NCBI GenBank assembly: GCA_023137195.1
Contig: JAGLPV010000021.1
Coordinates: 1-50,822 of the forward strand
DNA: 50,822 nt
Source of the DNA: Candidatus Aenigmatarchaeota archaeon
Lineage (GTDB): Archaea > EX4484-52
Direction of reading: 5' to 3'
Both the position numbers and the translations under genes were made by a program. Position 1 is the stretch's first letter. Each line of letters starts with the position of its first letter. Shown here piece by piece: positions 43,794-50,822 of the stretch. Below the pieces are notes generated by a model, which did no database searches, was not told where the DNA came from, and saw only the letters and a list, made by a program, of their open reading frames with translations.

Positions 43794-44666
43794 TCATGCA
43801 ATTATCAGATAAGCCCCGAAAAACATTATGACACAGCACAAAACCCTTTTTAGCAAATGCTTTTCATGAAACAATCCTCCTCCAATTATCGTTGAAAAAA
43901 TTGTGCTTGTCCTCTTTATCGGGATTACCAAACTGACATAAGCCATTGATACCGCCTGCGCCTGGAAATACCTGTAAGTGCACGTAAGAAGGCTTACAAG
44001 AAGTATCCATTTCCCTGCATTTCTTATCCCATTCTTTATCCCGGCAAATCCATTATGAAACAAATGTATAAGAATAATAAAATTCACCGCAATAAAAAAA
44101 TGCACAAATACAAGATATGTAATTGGAGTAATCCGACCAAGTATTATCTTATCGCAAAGAGAGGAAAAACCATACAAAAAAAGAGCAATAAAAATATAAT
44201 GAATATATTTCGAGTGAATCATCTTTTTTACCGGACCCAGCAAAGTAGGGTGTTTTGTGCTTATCTCAAGCAAATACGAACCAAAAATTATAATCCCGAC
44301 CCCAACCAACTGCTGTAAAGTCAAAACCTCTCCAAGAAAAATCCATGCAAGAAGCATAAGAAAAGCAGGTCCGAAATTAAGCAGAGGAGACACCACAGAT
44401 ATCTCCATATGCCTCACTCCCTTTGCCACATAGAAAAAAGCAAGACCTCCTAAAACAGAAGTAGTATAAATAAAACCCATGGTATAGGGCTCTTTTAATA
44501 CGCTAAAGTCTACATAAGACAAAAAAGGAATGACAAAAATAAAGTTGAATATTGAAAAAACCGTTGAAAATTCCATTGAATGTTCCTTCATCAACGTCTT
44601 CTTCTCCACCACAGCAGATATACTGCCCACTATTGCACATGCAAATGCGAACACATACCACTCCAT
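43794..44666 (-). CDS. EamA/DMT-family transporter
   Basis: 290 residues with about ten predicted membrane helices in two repeats of five, the layout of the drug/metabolite transporter superfamily. The first repeat ends with FLGEVLTLQQLVGVGIIIFGSYLL, the second with GGGLFHEKHLLKRVLCCVIMFFGAYLI, both typical EamA ends (E preceding the last helix). The substrate cannot be told from sequence; family members export amino acids, nucleosides or sugars. It follows the NAC gene by 2 bp, so they are co-transcribed. Confidence 0.9.
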   Translation of the reverse strand: MEWYVFAFACAIVGSISAVVEKKTLMKEHSMEFSTVFSIFNFIFVIPFLSYVDFSVLKEPYTMGFIYTTSVLGGLAFFYVAKGVRHMEISVVSPLLNFGPAFLMLLAWIFLGEVLTLQQLVGVGIIIFGSYLLEISTKHPTLLGPVKKMIHSKYIHYIFIALFLYGFSSLCDKIILGRITPITYLVFVHFFIAVNFIILIHLFHNGFAGIKNGIRNAGKWILLVSLLTCTYRYFQAQAVSMAYVSLVIPIKRTSTIFSTIIGGGLFHEKHLLKRVLCCVIMFFGAYLIIA

Positions 44667-44668
44667 AA

Positions 44669-45031
44669 TTATTCCTTATTAAGCATCATTATTGTCTCTG
44701 CAATATCTCCTGTCTCCTCAAGAACTTTCTCTACCTTATCTCTTGTCTTGCCGGTCTGCTCCATTATCATCTTTATATCCTCATCACTAAAAGCTTCCTT
44801 CTCCTCTTCACCGGACTCCAACTCCAACTGGGAATTATCCACTTCAGTTTCAGTCCCCGTTATCTGGAAACTTGTCTGTCCCTGCACTGTTATTTTCTGA
44901 ACATTGGGATTTTCAATAATTATCGTCTTATCCGGGCATATTATCCTGACCTCTGTCGCATCAAGCTCTTTTGTATTCATTCCCATCTGTTGCATCATCT
45001 TCTGCATCTGTTTTGGATTTACATTAAACAT
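44669..45031 (-). CDS. nac: archaeal nascent polypeptide-associated complex protein
   Basis: 120 residues; a homodimeric ribosome-bound factor that contacts emerging polypeptides. N-terminal KQMQKMMQQMGMNTKELDATEV is the archaeal aNAC signature. The NAC barrel (~25-70, VQKITVQGQTSFQITG) is followed by an acidic linker and a C-terminal UBA domain (~80-120, DEDIKMIMEQTGKTRDKVEKVLE). Full length. It is first in an operon with the EamA transporter and divergent from the PRC-barrel gene. Confidence 0.95.
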   Translation of the reverse strand: MFNVNPKQMQKMMQQMGMNTKELDATEVRIICPDKTIIIENPNVQKITVQGQTSFQITGTETEVDNSQLELESGEEEKEAFSDEDIKMIMEQTGKTRDKVEKVLEETGDIAETIMMLNKE

Positions 45032-45165
45032 GTTTTCTCACCATCAATAATATTAGTTATAACTAAATTATAAAAATGTATGAATTTAATCAAAAGCAAA
45101 TCCTTTTAAAAATAATAGGTATATTTAATTTAACCTAAATTTAATTTTACTTGGTGGGTGATGAA

Positions 45166-45432
45166 ATGGTAGAAGAAAAAGAAATACACGAACTGATGAA
45201 TAAAGATATATTTACTGACAGGGGCTCTTTTTGCGGTCATATTGTTGACGCAGAACTGGATTTTGCAAAATACAAAATGAAATCCATAATTGTTGACGCA
45301 GCAAAAGGTTCTTATCTGGCAGAAATAGTCGGCGGGAAAAGAGGAGTAATTATTCCATGGGAAATGGTGAAGGCAGTAGATGATGTTGTTATTGTAAAAC
45401 ATATTACCACTCCTTCAATAGGTGAAGAATAA
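45166..45432 (+). CDS. PRC-barrel domain protein
   Basis: 88 residues from the ATG at 45166 (the track uses a TTG five codons earlier). GGTGATG lies just before this ATG and acts as a Shine-Dalgarno site, which decides the start. The sequence IFTDRGSFCGHIVDAELDFAKYKMKSIIVDA and GGKRGVIIPWEMVKAVDDVVIVK matches the PRC-barrel beta fold, common in archaea as small RNA-associated or regulatory proteins. It is the first gene of an operon with secF, which begins within or directly after its end. Confidence 0.85.
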   Translation: MVEEKEIHELMNKDIFTDRGSFCGHIVDAELDFAKYKMKSIIVDAAKGSYLAEIVGGKRGVIIPWEMVKAVDDVVIVKHITTPSIGEE

Positions 45433-45448
45433 AACAAAAGTGAAATCA

Positions 45449-46348
45449 ATGACAGCCATAGACAATTTATTAAATAAAGCAATAAAATACAATAAATACG
45501 GTCAGATAATATGTATTTTACTTATTGTATTCTCCATATTTATCTTATTCTCTCAATACCAAAAAACAGGAGACTTTATCACAAAAGGAATGGACTTCAC
45601 AGGCGGAAGCGAAACAGAAGTATTCCTCGACAAAAGCATAATAATTAGCTCGGATGTAATTTTAAACCTGAAAAATCAATTTTCTTCAATCAGCGAAAAT
45701 AAAGAAGCAGAAGTAAGATTCTCAACTTCTGTATCCCAAAACAGCATTATTATTATCACAAAAAACCCAATTGAACAAAGCAAAATAATATCTACACTAA
45801 AAGAAAACAGCATTGATGTTTCAAAAAATGATATTCAGCAAAACTATGTAAGTTCCGGGTTGAGTGGCAATTTTCTAAAGCAGGCACAAAAAGCATTGAT
45901 TTTTGCATTACTGGCGATGGCAATCGTTATTTTCATAACATTTAGAGCATTTGCCCCTAGTCTTGGCATAATAATTGCCGCAATATGTGATATTCTATTC
46001 ACTGTCGCAATAATGAATCTTTTAGGGCTTAAATTGACCCTGGCAAGCCTTACCGGATTACTGATGTTACTTGGTTATTCTGTAGATACAGATGTATTGC
46101 TTTCAACAAGATTATTAAAAAGAAGATATGAAGGGACTGTAGACGCCCAGATACTGGATTCCATGAAAACAGGAATCACAATGACCCTCACAACAATCGT
46201 CTCTCTTCTTGTACTGTATGCCTTTGCAGGAGGAACAAAAATAGGAGAAATCGCCATAGTAATAATAATCGGACTGTTCGCAGACCTTCCATTCACATGG
46301 TTCCAGAATGTCGGAATACTAAAAAGACATTTAAAAAACAAAAAATAA
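45449..46348 (+). CDS. secF: protein-export membrane protein SecF
   Basis: 299 residues from the ATG at 45449; the track starts at a GTG at 45422 inside the PRC gene, but an AAGTGA before 45449 fits better. SecF pairs with SecD to drive late steps of protein translocation. TM1 ~23-43, then a periplasmic-side domain with FTGGSETEV (the GxDFxGG motif), then five helices. The conserved SVDTDVLL and GLFADLPFTWF motifs are in the membrane half. As usual in archaea, secF precedes secD. Confidence 0.93.
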   Translation: MTAIDNLLNKAIKYNKYGQIICILLIVFSIFILFSQYQKTGDFITKGMDFTGGSETEVFLDKSIIISSDVILNLKNQFSSISENKEAEVRFSTSVSQNSIIIITKNPIEQSKIISTLKENSIDVSKNDIQQNYVSSGLSGNFLKQAQKALIFALLAMAIVIFITFRAFAPSLGIIIAAICDILFTVAIMNLLGLKLTLASLTGLLMLLGYSVDTDVLLSTRLLKRRYEGTVDAQILDSMKTGITMTLTTIVSLLVLYAFAGGTKIGEIAIVIIIGLFADLPFTWFQNVGILKRHLKNKK

Positions 46349-46354
46349 TTGATT

Positions 46355-47887
46355 ATGAAAAAAATAAATTACAATGAATTGTTCAAAGAGCCCATGCTCA
46401 TACTACTATTTTCTCTATTAGTACTCTCCATAGTATTCATCCGCCCTATACCAGTAATGGGAGAAGACGGACTATACACAATACAGACCAATCTCAAAAA
46501 AGGACTGGATTTGGAAGGTGGAGTAAAAGCATTAATCCAGCCGACACTTGAAGGAGATGACATCCTCGAAAAATGCCGGGCAATATTAAGTTCAAGAATC
46601 AATGCATATGGATTAAAGGAAATGACTGTGCGCATTATTGATATAGAAGGAACAGGATATATCCAGTTGGAAATCGCAGATGCAACAGAAGAAGACTTAA
46701 GAGATATTATTTCAAAACAGGGAAAATTCGAGGCAAAAATAAAAAAGCCGGTCAGGATAATAAATAATACAGGACAATTAAAACTAGATGGAAAAGCATA
46801 CAACGTCAGCTTCATCGACATGACAAAAGTCATTGCAGATGGACAGGAAATGATTGTTACCCAAAACAACCTGACTGAAAACCAAACCTATGTTGAAGGA
46901 GAAGATGAATTAAGTTGGCCTCTTTATTCATCCAACACAATCCTTATTGATGGCGTGACTCTCGAAGTCTGTAATATAAGCAATGATGAAATTATATTCT
47001 ATACTATAGCATACCGCGGAGAAGATGTAATCTCTACTTCAAAAGATGCCATGGGGTCGCAAATATCCGGCTCAAAAGACCATTGGACATACTCTTTTTC
47101 CATAACCACGAAAAAACAATCAGCAGAGACATTTGCAAAAATAACAAAAGATATAGGAAACACCATAACAGAAACCGGCAACAATTATCTCAATTCCAAG
47201 ATTGATTTATTCTTGGATGACGAACCAGTAAGTTCTCTCTACATATCTACATCCTTAAGAGGAAGAAAAGAAGCAACAACAACAACTATTTCCGGTCCGG
47301 GAAACTCTAAGGAAGATGCCCTGAGCCGCATGAAAACAATGCAGGCAATATTGGATTCCGGTGCCCTTCCATCACCTATAGAAATAGTATCTTCCAGTAA
47401 CATATCCCCCACATTAGGAAAACAATTCCTGCACAAATCCGTACTTGCAATCCTCCTTGCAATATTTGCCGTCAGCATAATAATATACCTGAGATACAAA
47501 AAAGCATCAATAATCATTCCTGTAATATTTACAAGCGTTTCAGAATTAGTCTTAATATTCGGCTTCGCCGCAATGATAAAATGGACAATAGACCTGGCAG
47601 CAATTGCAGGAATTATGGCTGTTATTGGTTCGGGCATTGATGCCCAAATTGTTCTGACTGACGAAAGCACAAAAAAAGAAAAACTAAGTATGAAAATAAA
47701 AATGAAAAATGCATTTTTCATAATCATGACTGCTGCAGCAACAACAATCGCCGCAATGTTCCCTTTACTCACCATTGCCGGTGGAGTAATAAGAGGCTTT
47801 GCAATCACAACAATAGCTGGGGTTGTCATAGGTGTATTGATTACAAGACCGGTTTATTCAAAAATACTGGAATACATAAGAGACTAA
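46355..47887 (+). CDS. secD: protein-export membrane protein SecD
   Basis: 510 residues from the ATG at 46355 (the track starts at a TTG two codons earlier). Partner of SecF. TM1 near the N-terminus, the signature GLDLEGGVKAL after it, a large extracellular P1-type domain (~60-345), then five helices beginning about residue 365 (VLAILLAIFAVSIIIYL). The conserved GSGIDAQIVLTDE motif in TM4 matches the proton-relay Asp region of SecD. Six bases separate the secF stop from this ATG. The pair serves export of proteins such as the giant surface protein. Confidence 0.94.
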   Translation: MKKINYNELFKEPMLILLFSLLVLSIVFIRPIPVMGEDGLYTIQTNLKKGLDLEGGVKALIQPTLEGDDILEKCRAILSSRINAYGLKEMTVRIIDIEGTGYIQLEIADATEEDLRDIISKQGKFEAKIKKPVRIINNTGQLKLDGKAYNVSFIDMTKVIADGQEMIVTQNNLTENQTYVEGEDELSWPLYSSNTILIDGVTLEVCNISNDEIIFYTIAYRGEDVISTSKDAMGSQISGSKDHWTYSFSITTKKQSAETFAKITKDIGNTITETGNNYLNSKIDLFLDDEPVSSLYISTSLRGRKEATTTTISGPGNSKEDALSRMKTMQAILDSGALPSPIEIVSSSNISPTLGKQFLHKSVLAILLAIFAVSIIIYLRYKKASIIIPVIFTSVSELVLIFGFAAMIKWTIDLAAIAGIMAVIGSGIDAQIVLTDESTKKEKLSMKIKMKNAFFIIMTAAATTIAAMFPLLTIAGGVIRGFAITTIAGVVIGVLITRPVYSKILEYIRD

Positions 47888-47908
47888 ATCTTATGTGTGA
47901 TGCAAACA

Positions 47909-47918
47909 TTTATAATAG
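47909..47918 (+). promoter_or_regulatory. TATA-like box of the tRNA gene
   Basis: TTTATAATAG about 57 bp before the tRNA-Lys start, in the gap after secD; the transcript would carry a short 5' leader. Confidence 0.4.
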
Positions 47919-47973
47919 TTATGGCATTAATCAAATGTTGTCAATGCACATTAAAAGAAATAGATATCAAAAT

Positions 47974-48097
47974 GGGTTCATAGCTCAGTCTGGTTAGAGC
48001 ACCGGGCTCTTAAACAGGGTGAAGCTTTTAAGCAGATGAAGCGGGAATCTGTATAGATACCCGGGTGTCGGGGGTTCAAATCCCCTTGGACTCGCCA
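47974..48097 (+). tRNA. tRNA-Lys(CTT) with intron, CCA encoded
   Basis: Folded by eye. Acceptor GGGTTCA/TGGACTC (two G-T pairs), D arm GCTC...GAGC, anticodon stem CCGGG/CCCGG, anticodon CTT at 48009-48011, variable loop GTGTC, T stem GGGGG/CCCCT with loop TTCAAAT, discriminator G, encoded CCA (48095-48097). A 46-nt intron follows position 37. Exon 1 is 47974-48012, exon 2 is 48059-48097, giving a 78-nt mature tRNA. CTT reads the AAG codon. Confidence 0.93.
48013..48058 (+). other. archaeal tRNA intron with bulge-helix-bulge
   Basis: The splice sites fit a relaxed bulge-helix-bulge: 3-nt bulges TAA (5' side) and ATA (3' side), a central helix CTCT/AGAT-type with one C-U mismatch, and an inner helix ACAG/CTGT. 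Cutting after the second base of each bulge gives position 37/38 splicing, the canonical site for the EndA endonuclease. The intron also contains a GCTT-TT-AAGC hairpin. Confidence 0.8.
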
Positions 48098-48172
48098 TTT
48101 AGGATAAAAACCTCTTGCGAAGGGGACCTAAAGACAAACAAATAAGTCGTAAACAAAAGGGCATTAGACCCT
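48098..48172 (+). promoter_or_regulatory. structured gap between tRNA-Lys and rpoH
   Basis: TTTAGG/CCTAAA (48098-48103, 48127-48132) encloses an inner stem CCTCTT-GCG-AAGGGG (48111-48125), starting directly after the tRNA CCA. A second small stem AGGG/CCCT lies at 48158-48172, followed by an A-run. They may terminate or process the tRNA transcript or form the leader of the RNA polymerase operon. An AAAGGAG and ATATATAG run lies further on before rpoH. Confidence 0.45.
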
Positions 48173-48222
48173 AATAAAAAAACAGAAGATAAAAATAAAG
48201 GAGAATATATAGTGTAATTATT

Positions 48223-48558
48223 ATGGTTAATGAAAAACAGCATGCCTTGGTTCCAAAACACCAGGTACTAAGTGAAGAAGATTCTGAAAATTTATTGAAA
48301 AAATTAAATACTCGTAAAATAAAATTACCGAAAATTTACTCAACAGATGCTGCCTTGAAAAACATCAAAATAAAAATAGGAGATATAATAGAAATCGAAA
48401 GAAAAAGTCACGACGGAAAGATAATAAAATACTGGCGTCATGTTGTGGAAAAGAAAACAACCGGTTCTTCTGATTCTAAAATAGATGCTCCTGATGTGGT
48501 CAAAAAAGATCCAAAAAAGACCAAAGATGCTGACTCAAAAACAAATGAGAAAAATTAA
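48223..48558 (+). CDS. rpoH: RNA polymerase subunit H (Rpo5)
   Basis: 111 residues; the archaeal homologue of the C-terminal half of eukaryotic Rpb5, part of the polymerase jaw. The core (1-75) has HALVPKHQVLSEED and the family's DAALKNIKIKIGDIIEIERKS, then YWRHVV. The remaining ~35 residues are a Lys/Asp-rich tail (KKDPKKTKDADSKTNEKN) not seen in most family members of ~75-85 residues. First of the rpoH-rpoB2-rpoB1 operon, 8 bp before rpoB2. Confidence 0.95.
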   Translation: MVNEKQHALVPKHQVLSEEDSENLLKKLNTRKIKLPKIYSTDAALKNIKIKIGDIIEIERKSHDGKIIKYWRHVVEKKTTGSSDSKIDAPDVVKKDPKKTKDADSKTNEKN

Positions 48559-48566
48559 AAGATATT

Positions 48567-50054
48567 ATGAAAAACGATAATCTATTAAAAAAATTTCTGG
48601 CTGAAAAAACAAATCACCATGAACTTGCAAAACACCAGATTGATTCATACAATTATTTTGTAAAATACGGCATGAATAAAGTACTGGATGAAATAGGAGT
48701 ACAGGAAATAAATATCACAGAGGATGAACAGATAAAAATAAAATTCTCCAACATAAAAATAGGCAGCCCTCATATAAAAGAAGTCGACGGCTCCAGGAGA
48801 ATGCTTACTCCACTAGAAGCCCGGACAAGAGACCTAAATTATATGGTGCCTGTATATATAGACATAATCCCTTACTTTGGAGATAGAGAATGCATACCAA
48901 AACAAACAGAACTATACCAACTTCCGATAATGGTAAACTCAGACATTTGTATGTTAAATAAAATGACAAGGGATGAAAAAATAAATGCAGGAGAAGATCC
49001 TTATGACGCAGGAGGATATTTTATCATCAACGGGACAGAAAGAGTTATTGTTAATTTTGAACACATTGCCGCAAACAAATTAATCTTAAGGAAAAAAGAT
49101 ACTGATATTTCCGTAAGAATAGACTCATCCCACAATGGATTTACTCAAAAACATTCTTTTGAAAAAACAAAAAAAGGTCTTGTTGTTGCAAGATTTTCTA
49201 TGTTTTCCAAAGAACCGGTACCAATTGTAATATTAATGAAAATACTGGGAATTGAAAAAGACAAGGACATTGTGGACGCTATTACCACAAAGGATAGCGA
49301 AAAAGAAGATATTTACCTAAACCTAATGCAATGCGAATGCCCGACAAAAAAAGAATGCTACGCTTATATTTCAGAACTACTTAACATAAAAGAAGAAGGA
49401 AAAGAACAGGAAATCATCGACAACCGACTGAATACAAACCTACTTGCCTTCATCGGAACAGATGAAACCTCAAGAAAAGAAAAAGCAATCTACCTGGCAA
49501 AAGTATTCAAGAAACTAATTCAGCTCCACAACAACGAATTATCTGATGAAGACATAGATCATTATTCAAACAAAAGAATAAGAACTGTCGGGGAACTGCT
49601 TGAAAATTTATTCAGATACTCAATAATAGGAAAATGGGGTCTGATTTCAAAACTCCAGTTTAACTACCAGAGATTAATAAGAAGAGGAAAAAAAATCGTA
49701 AGACTCGAAGACATGGTATCTCAAAATACAATGACAAAGCAAATCTTAAGAGCAATGGCAACAGGAAACTGGATTAGTGGAGAAACTGGTGTCTGCCAGA
49801 GACTCGAAAGGACAAATTACATGAGAGCCCAGGAACATTTAAGAAGTATTATCTCTCCGCTTACGCCCTCTCAGGAACACTTTGAAGCAAGAGAATTACA
49901 CTGTACTCACTGGGGCAGGCTATGCCCTGTAAGAACCCCGGAAGGTCAAAATATAGGATTAAGAAAATATCTTGCTGTTGGGGCTCAGATTACCGAAGAA
50001 ATTGACAAAAAAACAAAAGAAGAGGCTAAAAACACGATAAAAGAATTGATGTAA
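48567..50054 (+). CDS. rpoB2: RNA polymerase subunit B'' (N-terminal half of B)
   Basis: 495 residues; the protrusion and lobe half of the second-largest polymerase subunit. Recognisable: EARTRDLNYMVPVYIDI, GGYFIINGTERVI, and the C-terminal RELHCTHWGRLCPVRTPEGQNIGL, the strongly conserved fork-region segment where the split occurs just afterwards. The natural split into B'' and B' is shared with several archaeal groups; here the two genes are 1 bp apart. It is not a frameshift, because each part has its own start. Confidence 0.97.
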   Translation: MKNDNLLKKFLAEKTNHHELAKHQIDSYNYFVKYGMNKVLDEIGVQEINITEDEQIKIKFSNIKIGSPHIKEVDGSRRMLTPLEARTRDLNYMVPVYIDIIPYFGDRECIPKQTELYQLPIMVNSDICMLNKMTRDEKINAGEDPYDAGGYFIINGTERVIVNFEHIAANKLILRKKDTDISVRIDSSHNGFTQKHSFEKTKKGLVVARFSMFSKEPVPIVILMKILGIEKDKDIVDAITTKDSEKEDIYLNLMQCECPTKKECYAYISELLNIKEEGKEQEIIDNRLNTNLLAFIGTDETSRKEKAIYLAKVFKKLIQLHNNELSDEDIDHYSNKRIRTVGELLENLFRYSIIGKWGLISKLQFNYQRLIRRGKKIVRLEDMVSQNTMTKQILRAMATGNWISGETGVCQRLERTNYMRAQEHLRSIISPLTPSQEHFEARELHCTHWGRLCPVRTPEGQNIGLRKYLAVGAQITEEIDKKTKEEAKNTIKELM

Positions 50055-50055
50055 T

Positions 50056-50822
50056 ATGGGAAAAGTTTATACTGATGGAAAATATCTCGGCGAATGCAAA
50101 GACGCAAAAAAATTTGCTGAAAAAATAAGAGAAGAAAGAAGAAAAAATAAATTGCCTTTATCATTGAATGTTTGCTACAAAGAAAAAGAAGATGAAGTAG
50201 ATATTGCTCTCGATCGTGGCAGAATCATAAGACCATTAATTGTAGCGATTAATGGAAAATCAACACTAACTGATGATTTAAAACAACAAATTCTAAAAGA
50301 AAAAACCACCTGGACTGAACTGGGGGGGAAAGGAGTAGTAGAATATCTGGATGCCGCAGAAGAAGAAAATGCATACATTGCATTCAACGAAGAAGAATTA
50401 ACTCCAAAACACACGCATCTTGAAATTGATGCCTCTTTGATATTGGGTGCTTCTGCCTCACAACTGCCATTCCCTGAAATGAATAGGGGAGATAGACTTA
50501 ATTATGGTTCAAGAATGATTCTTCAGGCATCAGGAATATATTTACAGAATTTTCTTTTAAGAACAGATACCAACAGTTATTTGTTGATGCATCCACAAAG
50601 CCCTTTATGTGCTCCCAAAATACTTGACGTCAACGGCGCACAGTCGCATCCGGCGGGACAAAATTTAGTAGTTGCCCTAATGCCTTACCTGGGCTATAAT
50701 ATTGAAGATGCAATTATACTAAACAAAGCATCTGTCGAACGTGGTCTTGGACGCTCCTTTTCAAGAAGAACATATTCAACACTCGAAAGAAAATACTGGG
50801 GCGGTCAGGAAGATGAAATAGG
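50056..50822 (+). CDS. rpoB1: RNA polymerase subunit B' (C-terminal half of B), partial
   Basis: Open to the end of the window with no stop, so truncated at the 3' end; 255 residues are visible. It starts MGKVYTDGKYLGECKDA with its own ATG one base after the rpoB2 stop. Landmarks are GRIIRPLIV, LTPKHTHLEIDAS, NRGDRLNYGSRMILQASG and NIEDAIILNKASVERGLGRS, the hybrid-binding domain of RpoB. It was missed by the ORF track because it runs off the window. Confidence 0.96.
   Translation, partial: MGKVYTDGKYLGECKDAKKFAEKIREERRKNKLPLSLNVCYKEKEDEVDIALDRGRIIRPLIVAINGKSTLTDDLKQQILKEKTTWTELGGKGVVEYLDAAEEENAYIAFNEEELTPKHTHLEIDASLILGASASQLPFPEMNRGDRLNYGSRMILQASGIYLQNFLLRTDTNSYLLMHPQSPLCAPKILDVNGAQSHPAGQNLVVALMPYLGYNIEDAIILNKASVERGLGRSFSRRTYSTLERKYWGGQEDEI

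Noticed and set aside
48098-48140. H/ACA guide RNA
   Set aside because: An ACA follows the lower stem, but the internal loop is too lopsided (7 and 1 nt) for a pseudouridylation pocket and no kink-turn is visible.
48567-50822. frameshifted rpoB
   Set aside because: The break follows the conserved PVRTPEGQN segment and each half has its own ATG, as in the natural archaeal B''/B' split.

Overview
This is an A+T-rich archaeal chromosome segment. The evidence is a split RNA polymerase subunit B (rpoB2/rpoB1) next to rpoH, the archaea-only amidotransferase subunit GatD, a histone, archaeal NAC, SecF before SecD, an intron-containing tRNA-Lys, and many genes with a TATA-like box about 24 bp before the start codon (leaderless-type promoters). 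Small lineage-restricted proteins and a secreted Cys-rich motif suggest a DPANN-type lineage (Woesearchaeota-like), but I cannot prove that from the sequence alone.

Layout. 1-7.3 kb: the end of a Cys-rich protein, gatD, a dinD/M20-peptidase pair, a membrane protein, a Fic-like protein with a degenerate active site, malate dehydrogenase and a histone. 7.4-11.4 kb: a zinc-ribbon protein, a second histone-fold protein with an acidic tail, a coiled-coil protein, then ndk, thpR and ftsY. 11.4-19.9 kb: one 2821-residue secreted, C-terminally anchored surface protein with six repeats of about 300 residues. 20.2-41.6 kb: a large signalling island. It holds a histidine kinase, a kinase-less CBS-PAS sensor, stand-alone receivers, two paralogous MCP-CheV-receiver cassettes, cheR, cheB, two cheY, cheA, cheC and a divergent CheC-like protein. 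It also holds an HxlR regulator, an AAA ATPase, and remnants of a third CheV and a second ATPase. 41.7-45.0 kb: HtpX, asparaginase, an EamA transporter and NAC. 45.1 kb to the end: PRC-barrel protein, secF-secD, tRNA-Lys(CTT) with a 46-nt intron, rpoH, rpoB2 and the start of rpoB1.

How it works together. MCPs signal through CheV (CheW-receiver fusions replace CheW) to CheA, then to two CheY proteins. CheR and CheB methylate and demethylate receptors, and CheC proteins probably remove phosphate from CheY. No cheW, cheD, cheF or archaellum gene is in the window, so the output of the pathway is not visible here. The MCP-CheV-receiver cassette has been duplicated and partly decayed. The most unusual non-coding features are three tandem hairpins with covarying stems between cheR and cheB (36.33-36.45 kb), a three-copy dyad repeat beside the giant surface gene (19.93-20.20 kb), stacked inverted repeats before mdh, and a perfect inverted repeat bracketing the TATA-like box of the fic gene.
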